DNA of 64,000 nt from the NCBI GenBank assembly GCA_012064415.1, contig SSNU01000110.1, positions 62,001 to 126,000 on the forward strand. The letters are read 5' to 3'. This document shows positions 1 through 11,600 of the stretch, in pieces. Both the position numbers and the translations under genes were made by a program. Every line of letters starts with the position of its first letter. Position 1 is the first letter of the stretch. The DNA comes from Gyrodactylus bullatarudis. Taxonomy: Eukaryota; Platyhelminthes; Monogenea; Gyrodactylidea; Gyrodactylidae. The notes under the pieces were generated by a model. The model saw only the letters and a program-made list of their open reading frames with translations, had not been told where the DNA came from and did not search any database.

Positions 1-329
1 AAGTTTGACTCTTTGATCAATTTTTTAAGAGGTATAGCATAGTTGGATTTTTCTTTCACATTTTTTTCATCATTAAGAATGGAGACCAAGCGCAATATTG
101 CTAACGAAAGACTCTGAACAGAATTTTCAGATATTGCTGTGCAGAGCTGGTGTGTCAAATTAACGGATCTTGGAATGATATGGAATGGATATTTTAACTG
201 ACAAATTTCTATTTTAGAGATTATACTCAGAAAATCTCTCTGCTGTTCATTATTAACGAGTTTGCACAAATCAGAAAAATCACTAGTAGAATACCAAATG
301 CTGAATCTAATAGAGGAAGAGTAAATCAT
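1..329 (-). CDS. Unidentified protein, N-terminal exon, runs off the window edge
   Basis: Reading the minus strand from an ATG at 329, the frame stays open for 109 codons to the first base of the window. That is unlikely by chance in DNA this AT-rich, where stops are frequent. The start lies in an A-rich context (AAAC before ATG). The visible peptide begins MIYSSSIRFSIWYS and is a mix of hydrophobic and polar residues with Leu/Ile-rich helical stretches (for example SLSLAILRLVSILND), as in alpha-helical repeat proteins. I do not recognise the family. It is divergent from ABAT, whose ATG is 462 bp away, so the two may share a promoter. It could also be one exon of a larger helical-repeat protein. 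Confidence 0.55.
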   Translation of the reverse strand, partial: MIYSSSIRFSIWYSTSDFSDLCKLVNNEQQRDFLSIISKIEICQLKYPFHIIPRSVNLTHQLCTAISENSVQSLSLAILRLVSILNDEKNVKEKSNYAIPLKKLIKESN

Positions 330-791
330 GTTTGCGGAACTGAGTTTTATAATTTTTCATCTGAACATTGCAGATAGGTAATTTCCAATTTGCAAAAATT
401 TTTCATAAATACTACAATTTATAACAAATCAAAGTAAAAAATTTAATTTGAGAAAGAAACTTGTTAAGAATTTACCATCGTGGTAATTTAAATCAAATTT
501 TGTTATAACCTTTTATTTAAATGTTTTCAGAAGAAACTAGGCCTTCCCTCTACTGTAAACGTTTTCCTAACATACAGATCATCTAGACCGATTTTTTCAT
601 AATACTGATTTATCACTTTATAACTGAATTTCATTGCTAAAAATATTTTTTTTAAATATAGGAAAATTGTCAGGCTTGATGATTTTCAACTCAAATAATA
701 CCAATGCTTAAATAGATTATATTATTATTTCTTTGAAACATTTTCCTATTTAAATTTTTTTATCAAGGGCTCAACTGAACATATTTAGGTT
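330..791. promoter_or_regulatory. Divergent intergenic region between unknown gene and ABAT
   Basis: About 460 bp of AT-rich sequence separates two divergent start codons. I see no clear TATA box or repeat. The ABAT ATG is preceded by TTTAG and GTT, that is, a splice-acceptor-like AG three bases before the start. The 5' UTR may therefore be spliced, in cis or in trans. Confidence 0.35.
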
Positions 792-2422
792 ATGAGACAC
801 ATTCAACTCACAAAACTTTGGTTTAAAAGATCTTTAAGTTCTCTTGAACCAAAAGAACCATTAATAATACAAAATGATTTTTTAAAAGATAATGTATCAG
901 AAGATATCGATAAAAAGATGCCAGTAGGATCTTTTTATTTCAGTGTTGACTACAAAAATTCTCAAGGAAACTACCTAGCTGATTCAAAGGGAAATCGAAT
1001 CCTTGATTTGTACAGTCAGATAGCAAGCATTCCAGTTGGTTACAACAATGAATTTCTAAAAGAAATAAGAAATGATGATAAAATGATAGTAATAATATTA
1101 GTTTATATTCAACTCTTAGAATTATTTAATAAACAGACCAGCTCTTGGCATTCTACCACCGACAGATACTGAAGAATTGCTAGAAGATTCGGTTTTGAAG
1201 ATTAAACCGAAAGGTTTCGACAGCGTCATAACAATGATGTGTGGATCTTGTTCAGTAGAAAATGCAATAAAGACGGCATTTTACCGATATATGGTAGGTC
1301 GATTGATGATGTAGTTTTTGCTAATTTATTGTATTATCATTTTCCAACTTTTAAGGAACAAACTCTAAATAGAAATGATTTTACTCAAGAAGAATTGAGA
1401 ACTTGCATGTTGAATCTACCACCAGGATGTCCTAAACTTTCGGTTTTGTCGTTTGAAGGAGCTTTTCATGGAAGAACGCTAGGATCTCTTTCCCTTACAA
1501 GATCGAAACCAATTCATAAGATAGGCGTCCCACTTTTCGATTGGCCATGCGCTAAATTTCCTGATATAAAATATCCTTTGAATGATCCTGAAAATCTTGG
1601 TCACAATAGAATTGCAGTTAACAAATCCCTTGAAGATGTAAAAGAAAAAATTCACGAATCGAAAAAACAGGAAACTCCAATTGCAGCAATTATTGTTGAA
1701 CCTATTCAATGTGAGGGGGGAGATCGATTTGCTCCTGATTATTTCTTTGTCGAATTGCAGAAAATTTGCAAGCATGTATGATTGATTTAAATTGATCTTT
1801 TAAATTACATTTAGAATGGAATAAGCTTTATACTAGACGAAGTTCAAACAGGGGCTGGAACAACAGGTCAGTGGTGGTTTCATGAAACACTTAATCTTCC
1901 TGAAAATCCGGATTTTGTAACATTTTCAAAGAGAATGCAAACAGGAGGCTTTTATTTGAAGAGAGAAACCATAACTAAAAAGGTTTGATTTTATACTGTT
2001 TTTATAAAATTTAGCCTTTTAGAATTTTCAATACCTGGATGGGTGAGCCAAGTAAATTGTACCTTTTAAAGAAGATTGTCGAATACATTGAAAAAGAAAA
2101 AATTCTGGCTAATGTTAAAGAAACAGGAGATTACTTGGTCAAGGAGATGGAGAAGATAGGAGTGAGTTCATTATTTTATTTTTCCCTTTAGAGAGATACC
2201 CAAAAAATACAAAACGTCCGCGGAGCAGGATTCATCACAGCAATGGATGTTGGGAGTAAGCCTGATACAAAGGATAAATTATGGAAGATGATGTTAGATA
2301 AAGGCGTCTTGATAGGAGTCTGTGGTGATCATACTATAAGACTTAGACCACATTTGACTTTTAATAAGAAACATGCTGATATTTTCCTTGACAGACTCTA
2401 TGAAGCAGTCAAAAATTTATGA
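792..2422 (+). CDS. ABAT: 4-aminobutyrate aminotransferase, mitochondrial (GABA-T)
   Basis: PLP enzyme that moves the amino group of GABA or beta-alanine to 2-oxoglutarate in the mitochondrial matrix. Spliced model: exons 792-1088, 1120-1293, 1356-1775, 1815-1982, 2015-2161, 2192-2422; 478 aa, close to the ~500 aa usual for the animal enzyme. All junctions are in phase 0. The N-terminus ([17 protein letters not shown]) is basic and lacks acidic residues, as in a mitochondrial presequence. Landmarks: [39 protein letters not shown], the cofactor-binding DEVQTG, and the Schiff-base lysine K336 in FSKRMQTGG, then NTWMGEP and the C-terminal IRLRPHLTF. The introns are 31, 62, 39, 32 and 30 bp, all with GT...AG ends; the frame changes across them, so they are needed. 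A polyadenylation signal lies 85 bp past the stop. AASDH follows on the same strand. Confidence 0.95.
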
Positions 2423-2506
2423 AACGTTATGGACTCTTCATAACACAAGATGAATTTAAGGTGATTTTTGCAAATTGTAATTGAAAATGCATATTAAAGT
2501 TTATTA

Positions 2507-2512
2507 AATAAA
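2507..2512 (+). terminator. Polyadenylation signal of ABAT
   Basis: AATAAA about 85 bp past the ABAT stop codon and 128 bp before the AASDH start. An ATTAAA variant lies a few bases upstream. Confidence 0.6.
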
Positions 2513-2640
2513 CAGCCAGTGATGATTGAAAAAATTCATACTTCGTACAGTCAAAATTCCATCCTAGATTTCCGAAATTTAATTTGAAATTTTTAAAAAT
2601 TAATAAATCCTCTGTACTTTAAAGTTTTGAAGATTTTATA

Positions 2641-5600
2641 ATGAAGATGATTTTTGATTTTTGCTTTGACCAATGCAGCTTGCAAAAGACTATTTTGAAA
2701 TATGAAAATGACTTGCTACATGACAAAACTGAAATCTGTGTTGAAGTATATAATCAATTTAAGGTTGAAGCAAATATTACTAATCTTCAATTTCAAGAAA
2801 TCTCCTCAACTCTCTCTTCTCTCATAATTAACAAGGGAGGTTTTGTAGCTATTGTAGCCACTGAAAGTAAAAATCTCATTCAACTTCCAATCTTAATTCA
2901 TAATCTAATCAAGAGAAAGATTCCGTTTCACATTGTTTATGACATTGATGACATTTCCATTGCTCTAGCCAAGTATATTTCTCATTACGTTAGTTGGCAG
3001 AGTTTGAAACTTGATTGTGCTAACGAATTCTACGTTGGAAATATGTTTATTTACCAGTTTGATATTATTGATAGACTTCCAAAAACTGAGAATATAGTCT
3101 ATGCTGTGAATACTTCGGGATCAACTGGTAATAAGAAACTCATATTTATTAAGGACACTTGCATAAATGAAAACGTAGAATTTCTATCTGAAAAATTCCA
3201 TAAACACCTCAGTTCTCCAATCCTTATCACAGCTCCATTTACATTCGATCCTAGTATTCTGTTATTGTTAATGGCCTTTAAAATGAAACAGAAAATAGTT
3301 CTTCTCAACTCTTTAATTCTCCATCTGTCTGAGGGAAAAAAATTTATTGAACTAGCAAAGAGAGTTGGATGTAAATTTCTTCAATTAACACCGAGTAGAA
3401 TTGAAAAAATCTCAGAATCTTGTCAAGATTTTATGGATATCTGTATTGTTTCTGGTGGGGAGCCGTTGTCTCTTCAAGTCTTTGAAAAAATTATGAAAAA
3501 TGAAAATAAAGCTGGTTTTTTCTCCCTGTATGGACTGACGGAAATATCTTGCTGGAGTTCCTTGGCCAAAATTGAGGATTATCATAGGATACATTTAGAG
3601 AATTGCCTTTCTCCTATTGGAAAGAGTTTCCCACTAACGGAAATAAAGTTATCTGAAGGACAAATTTATATTAGAAAATACGGCAATTGCTTCAAAGTAT
3701 TCTCAGAGGCTTTTGAGAATCAATTTATCGAAGAAATCGAGTGTTTTGATCAAGACCAATCCACTATTTGGTCTGATTGGTATCCAACCAAAGACTTGGG
3801 CATTGAAATCGATGGGGAGATTTATTATGAAGGACGCATGGATAGTGTTGTAAAAATAAACGGAGTTAAAGTCTGCTTAGATCAAATAAAACTGGAATTG
3901 AAGAAAATCAAAAAAATTGAAAATGTTTCATTTTTAACTCAAAATGGATCAAGCCTAAAATTTTTTATCAAAACCGTAAATCCTTGTCTAGGCTATGAAG
4001 AGGATGAACTCGAAAGTCAGGTTATACAAAGGATCAGAAAGAAATTCAACAATTCAAACTATATACCTGACGAAATTGTTTTTGAAAATAGAAAAAACTT
4101 AGGTGTAATCATGAACAATGATAAATCAACATCTGGATATCTAATTGAGTTTCTCAGAATTTGTCAAGCAAATTTATCAAATCTGGAAACTGGAAAATCT
4201 TTTATTGAAAATGGAGGAGATTCTATTTTAGCCATGAAAATTGTTACTTTATTCATGTCAAAGTTTAGATCAAAAAGTCTAGAATTGAAAAAAATGATTC
4301 TCTTTAAACTAGGCTCAGAACTCTCGATTTCGAATGTTGCGAAAATCCTGCAATTAATTCTGATCAATGAAAATGTTGGGGAAGGATATGTTGAAAATTT
4401 GGAGATATGTTCAGCCAAACCGAAAAATAGCTTTAGTATTTCCTGGAGTGTGAATCTAGAGAAATGTGTTGACTCCGACCCTGTTCTATCGAATGGAAAT
4501 GTTTTCATCGGGTCTCATGCTGGAAAATTTGTCAGAATTTCATCCAACGGTAAGAATAAGCTATTTAGTTTACAACTAATTTTAAATTCCACTATAGTCT
4601 TTATAGTAGAAAAAAGCGCAATCTAACTGATTAATTACTCTGATTTGGAGTGGAATTTGCATAGAATAAACCACAGTTTATTCAAATGTGTCTAAACTTT
4701 CAATAATGATTATAATTTATCCCTCTCGTACCCATTTGATTGTGTGACTAGATAGAATAAATTTAAATATATTTTTAGAAACAGCATATTCAGGGTAGAA
4801 ATAATCGTGCAGTGAAAATTTGAAGTGTTGATATAAAATTTTTTTTTCGAGCAATTTCAATACATTTTTCCCATCTACTTATTAGCGACGATACATGAAG
4901 TTTTTTTAAATTTTTGCATCAAATCATCCAATTTCTGAGAATATCTTGACGAAATATTTTATCCGCAAAGGTTGACAATTAATTGTGTCTAATTTAAATT
5001 TATATTTTTCCTAAAGAAACTTCTTGCGGACATATATCTCCTTTGGGTCCCAGAGGATTATTGAGAGAGAGTATAAGATGATGAGTATGCCACGAAATAA
5101 CAGCGCTATACTCTTATTAACTATTATGTACTAATTGGCATCACCTTTCTTTCTTATAATTATAATTTAGATTTTCATAAAAAATTGAAATTTTTAAAAA
5201 ATTTTATCATTAAAAATTCCAATGGTATGTACAACGACATTATGGTTCACACGTCTGCAAGAATCGAAGAACGTGGAAAACTCATGTCTGGAAAATAAAA
5301 TTACATAAAATTCGCATATATGCTATAAATTATTTTGTTCTCGTAGATATTTCTGAATTTTATCTACAAATCGAAAATTATTTTGCTTCCCTTCTAACTC
5401 TGTCATTTTCTGGTTTAGTTAAATATAGCGTCTACTGCAATGTATGGTCTTTTCAAAGTTTATTCTTGAAACCTTTTGGAATTCTTTTAAGGAATTTAAA
5501 ATTTTTCATAAAACATTGAATTATATCCTAGTAGAACTTAACATACCCTTCAGTCATGGGCAAAACTGACGAAGCACTCTTGAATCTATAATTATTTCTA

Positions 5601-8600
5601 ACCCAGCCGAATAATAACAGTTGGAAATTATTTAATCACAGAGGACTGGAAAGAGACGAAAATAGTCTTTTAAATGTTACAATTGATACTTTAAAAAAGC
5701 ACAGAACTTCTGGATGAATGAATTTAGTGTCTGAAGAAAAGATCATTACAAACTTGAGTAGAATGATGAGATTGACAAGTAATTATAATTATTCTGATTT
5801 GATCTTTTTTCCAGTTTTTTCACTTGCCCATATATACTATTCAATGACATAGCCAATTAAAAGGCGACCTAGTTGTCAAGACTTTGCTTCTGAAAGCTTA
5901 CAATACAACTGGCTATGATTATGTGTATCATTGATAAGGAATAATTCATATTCTGTGTTGGGAAAAAAATTGGTAACACTTCGAAAGAGAGTCAGCGCAA
6001 ATTTTGCGTTTTGGGAGGGTGAATGCTAGAGCCAATCAGATTCGAGTATGTCTTTTTTACGTGTAAAAACCCTGGAATAGCTCAACTAGAATAAGTTGCT
6101 TATCAGAACACACCTAGAATACATCAAATTTTCTATATTTACCTGCATGAAAATACTTCGGAAGAGAGTCAGTGTATATTCCTTTGTTTCAAACGCTCTG
6201 TCTTATCACTAAAAATCAAACACTTTAATTAGTATTTTAATTTTTAACTCAATTAAAATCCCATGAATGAATTCAATAATATTTTAATTTATTTACTACT
6301 TGTTGGAGCTGATTGGCTATTTATTCATGTTAAAATACCCAAATATATCCATTTTGAACTTTATCAAAAATGGATTTATGTGACAACGATATCTGGGATC
6401 TTCGTAATTCTGAGGCAAAGTCAAGAGATTTTTTCATCCGAAATAATTTTATTGATACATCTCTTACTCGTTGTCATTATGAACATTGCAACGGTTTACA
6501 AAAAATTCTCAATTCCCGACCCAACTACAAGAGGTGCTCAACATGTGGTCGAGGATTTTCTATCTACAGAGGTGAGATGAAAAATTTATAAAATTATTTT
6601 AGGTACTTTTCTGCACCATAAGTTCACCTCATTGGCCATGGTTATCCAACTGGCTTTTTATTTTTCATCTGGAGTACCTTACTCACAAATTTTGGAAAAA
6701 ATCAATATTTCTCCTGAAACTATATTTTGACATATTCAGAGGGTTTCTTTCTGAAGCAGCAAAAAATGACGATAAAATAGGTGGAAATGGGCATATCGTC
6801 GAAATTGACGAGACGAAATTATCTAAACGCAAATATAATCGAGGAAGGCTTCTAAGGAATGAATGGGTTATCGGTGCTTTCGATCGAGATACCAAGAAAG
6901 TTAGGATGGCAATAGTTGAAAGAAGAGATCAAGTGACCATAAGTAGATTTCTTGATGAAAATGTCATTACTGGCTCAACTCTAATATCAGACGAATGGCG
7001 AGGATATTCGGAATGGTCAACAGCAGGATTTTGGCATATAACAATTAATCATAGTAGATATTATGTTAATCCGAGAGATCCAACAATTCATACCAATACA
7101 ATAGAAAGATTTTGGCGTTCCCTCAAAGAAAAAATTCCGAAAGGAATTTCAATGTCAAGGATCGCTGGAAGAGTGGAAATATTTCAGTACCTCTACAACA
7201 ATTCAATTCTTAGTCCAAATAAAATATTAAACAACTTAATGTCACTAATAATTCAATTGAGAAATGCTCCTCGAATTGAAGTATTGGCTGAAAATCATTT
7301 CGATATCAACGATAATGTAGATTTGGATGATAGTTTATTTAATTTGTAAAATATATATTTAAATTAAACTTTGATTTCTTAATGTGTGAGAGACTAATCA
7401 AACAGTAATCAAGAATGAAAAATAGTTTACTCATAACTCATTAGTAAGTCATAGTAAGGCCTTTAAAAAGTACAATTTTGTCATTAAAGTCTTGTTTTTT
7501 TTATTCTAGCGAGTTTTGATAATCTGAGGAAAAAATCTTCTCGTCTAATACCATTTTGAAGATAGTTGGAAGTATTTCTGTACTAACTTGTTGCCTTGGT
7601 AAGTTTTCGTACTATTTCTAAAATCACGTAGAGTTCAAAATGGATATGTTTGGGTATTTTAACATGAATAAATAGCCAATCAGCTCCAACAAGTAGTAAA
7701 TAAATTAAAATATTATTGAATTCATTCATGGGATTTCAATTGAGTTAAAAATTAAAATACTAATTAAAGTGTTTGATTTTTAGTGATAAGACAGAGCGTT
7801 TGAAACAAAGGAATATACACTGACTCTCTTCCGAAGTATTTTCATGCAGGTAAATATAGAAAATTTGATGTATTCTAGGTGTGTTCTGATAAGCAACTTA
7901 TTCTAGTTGAGCTATTCCAGGGTTTTTACACGTAAAAAAGACATACTCGAATCTGATTGGCTCTAGCATTCACCCTCCCAAAACGCAAAATTTGCGCTGA
8001 CTCTCTTTCGAAGTGTTACCAAAAAATTTAATTAAAAAAATATATATCCAAGAATGCCATATAAGTTCATAATTAAAATTATTTTGATTATCTATCCGGA
8101 ATATTTTTTTTCAAATTGTTCTTTGTAACAAAATTTATGATTTATTTCCATATTCTTATTTTAATTTTATTGATTTTCAGGAGAAATAATCTGGTCAAAT
8201 TCGAATTCTTTTGCTGGTGATTCATGTGATATGGGCTGTGTTATTTTTCAAAATAAGTTTGTAGTTATCTCAACAAACAAGGGATATATTTTATGCTTAG
8301 ACTTTGACGATGGTCATGAAATCTGGAGACATAAACTAAACGGTAAGAATCTATCAAATCCTGTTGAATTTTATTAAATAATTTTAGTTTCCTTCCCTAG
8401 AAAAGCAACGAAGACCTCCGTTTTTCATTGGAAATCTATTAATAGTTGCCGAATTTAAAGAGACCATATCAGCTCTATTGATAGATGAAAACTGTGACAA
8501 TTTCTCCATTTTATGGTCTAGAAAATTTGAAAATGAACTATTTCTTAACTCGGTATTCGTTTATGATGAAAAACTTTTTGTTACTTCAATGAAGGGTGCT

Positions 8601-11600
8601 ATTTATAAACTAGATTATAAAACAGGTAAAATTGAAGATTCATTATTCTTAACTCTAATCTATCAACAGTAAACGAATATTTAATAAATATCATTTATAG
8701 AAAAAACAGTTCATCGAGGAGCTGATTCGCTCACCTCTAAGTCTTAAGTATTGACCTTGAGTTAGAAATTGTACACCCGGTCTAGATTTATAAATACCTC
8801 TTTGTGGTTTTCTTGAGCTTCTAATTCAAGGCCAAAAGGATCCTAAAGGCGGCCTAGTTAAAGCGTAAGCGAACTAATTTCTGATCAACATTTTATTTTT
8901 CTCTAGAAATGCAATCGATAACTTCTTTTCAACTATATTCCGAGAATGTTTTCAAGAAAAAATTCATTTTCATTTCAGGAAAAAAATTAGACGAGAGTCA
9001 ACTAACTCTTGATGATCTAATATTCGCTGATAACTGTATGGAATTTAAGAGAAATGCATTTCTTACCCTCAGCCTAAATGGTACCCTCAGAAGAATATGT
9101 CTCCTTGACTTGACTCTGAGAAATCAAATGAAACTAACAAATGGTAAATTCTTCAAAGCCGGCGCTGTTATGAAAGACGAACTTCTCATTGGTAATGATT
9201 CAGGGCAAATCACAAGAATAAATCTCAACGATTTTACCTTACTTCAAATTCTGAGAATCGATGACCTCTCTTCAAGTCAGCTGAATGTCGTGAGTTTTCT
9301 TTGTTTGATGTTAATGGAAATCTAGATCTATCAAGAGATGATATCTATTTCCTCTTACCTTGATGAGTTATTTATAATGAAAAAAATAACTCCACTGAAT
9401 TATCATCCAGATAAATAAATACATTCCATCCATGTTACTTCCGGAAATAAAGCTTTTTACATTACGAGTAACTTAGACGTAGATTGAATTTTCAAGAAAT
9501 ATGAAAATATACGTAGTTATAAATGTAATATTTATTGACAAAGACTTTAAATGGCCAAAAATATTAATCCTGCTGTTGACCCACAACAACATTCACAGCA
9601 TCCTGGACACTTCATTTATCCACCCTTGACTATTCAACTTCTTATGGCAGTAAAGTAACTTTGAAAGGTTGATTTTTAATCTCTCTTTTCTTCTTCTTAA
9701 TTCTGTTTATATATTCTTCTGTGATTGAGTTAACTTCTTAGGGAATTTCACATTACCATTTTTAGATTCAGTGAAGTAGTTTTTTATTCATTCAAGGAGA
9801 TCTCAACTACTACATATATTATAATATTCAATGATAAAAATTTTAATTCCAAGATCAGAATCGAAAATTTATCAGTAATTTACGTATTTTTATCAATATA
9901 TATATTGATACTGGACTTTAGTTTTCAATTAGGGTTTTGGTACTTATTATGTTGCAAAGAATAAGTTATCTCTTATCCTATGTGGAGAAGTTACACTATA
10001 AAAACAACCGTTTATCAAAATTAGGAGCTATTAAATAAAATAAAAATATATACTTTATTGAGACACAGTACACATCAATATACACCGTATACAAAAATGT
10101 TAGTCAGGAATCGATCCTGATTATAAAAATTCAACTGTAGGCCACAAGTTACCTGATTTCCTCGAAAATATTTTGAGCTTACTGACTGAAAGCCATGCTA
10201 GTGTTAGAAATGAATAAAAGATTATTCTTGAGATAAAGCTTTATTTTCTTCTTTTCTAACACCATCCGAAAGTAGTCCAGTATGGCTAAAAAGTTTAATG
10301 ATATACTGATAACTATAACTTTAATTCAAAAGATACCGAGTTGTTTAAATAATCAACCTTGAAAAATTCAGGTGTAAAAAATGCCTTATTCATGATTTGA
10401 TTGAAATCAGTCGAAAATCTTTGTAAAGGTTCAAAATATTTTATTTTTGAGAATCAAAAATTAAATTCCAAGTAAAAAGAGGTCACCTCCGCCACCATCA
10501 CAACAGCAACAACCTTCACAGCAACCTGGACATGCAACAGCGGATGACACGAAAAATATCCAAACTAGTGTAACCAAAACAATCCCTTGGTAAATTGCTT
10601 TCAACATTGTCTTTTCAGGCTGAGTTAGAAAATTCGAAAATCAACGATTTCATTAGGTTCTGTTCTTATTTTTATCTTGAACTAAGCTGCGCAATAGGAC
10701 ACACATGACAAAGAATGTTTATTCATACTACAGAACTCAAAATATTTTCTCAATGTTATATTGGCAAAACATAATTTTGAAAGTTTTCACATGAAATCAA
10801 ATTTATATAACAAAATTCCTGAGCATAATTGAAATTATCATCACTTGATTGATCATGCGTAGGAAGAATCATGCATAGAAACATTACCAATGTTTTTGAA
10901 CTTTCGATGATTTACCATGACATAATATATAAGATATTTCAATGATATCTTATTTCGAAAATAATTTTTTTTCAAAATTGAGATTGAAAAATAACCCATC
11001 CAGAACTTGTTTGTTACTCTGTTAGCAGATTTTTCATGACAACGTTAATCCTGTTACTCTTGTTAGTCTTATGAATATCAGGTTGTTCGCTTTTTGGATG
11101 TATACGAGACTATTTGGTTTGAAGGGGAAAACTTTCAATTTTTCCAAAACACTCCATATTATTCTCTGGATAACCAGAAAGACAATTATTTTACAACATT
11201 TAAATTGTAATGAGGCCATAAGATATAATAGAGAATCTTTATTAGAGATTTTAAAAATTTTTTGAATTTGGAAAATACCCAAAATTATCAATTTTTCAGA
11301 TTTTGAACTCAAATAATTAAACGATTTCGAAGAATTGAAACAATACGATTCTAGTATTTAGGATCAAAATTAGACAAAGAATTCGAATTCAACCGTAGAA
11401 GTTCAGAGAAATTTGTAATTTTCAAATTATCCAAAAATTTTTTCATTCAAACGACTCATATTCCAATTTTTTAATTTTGAAAAATTTATCATATAGCCTT
11501 CCATCTCATAATTTTGGACCTTCAAAGGTTCTATTATCAAAATATAAAAATGAATTTAAGTATTGCCCATATTTGAAATACATTATATGTAAATCAAAGC

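Noticed and set aside
6263..6580. 105-codon plus-strand frame starting in the Merlin terminal repeat
   Set aside because: The overlapping frame that starts at 6370 contains the zinc-ribbon cysteines and splices into the transposase; the longer frame does not.
6728..6730. TGA in the Merlin transposase read as a selenocysteine codon, given the tRNA-Sec gene nearby
   Set aside because: The conserved frame resumes shifted by one base right after a T run, so it is a frameshift, not recoding.
11034..11312. 92-codon minus-strand frame
   Set aside because: Overlaps a MITE fragment, low-complexity hydrophobic composition, and has an equally long antisense frame.
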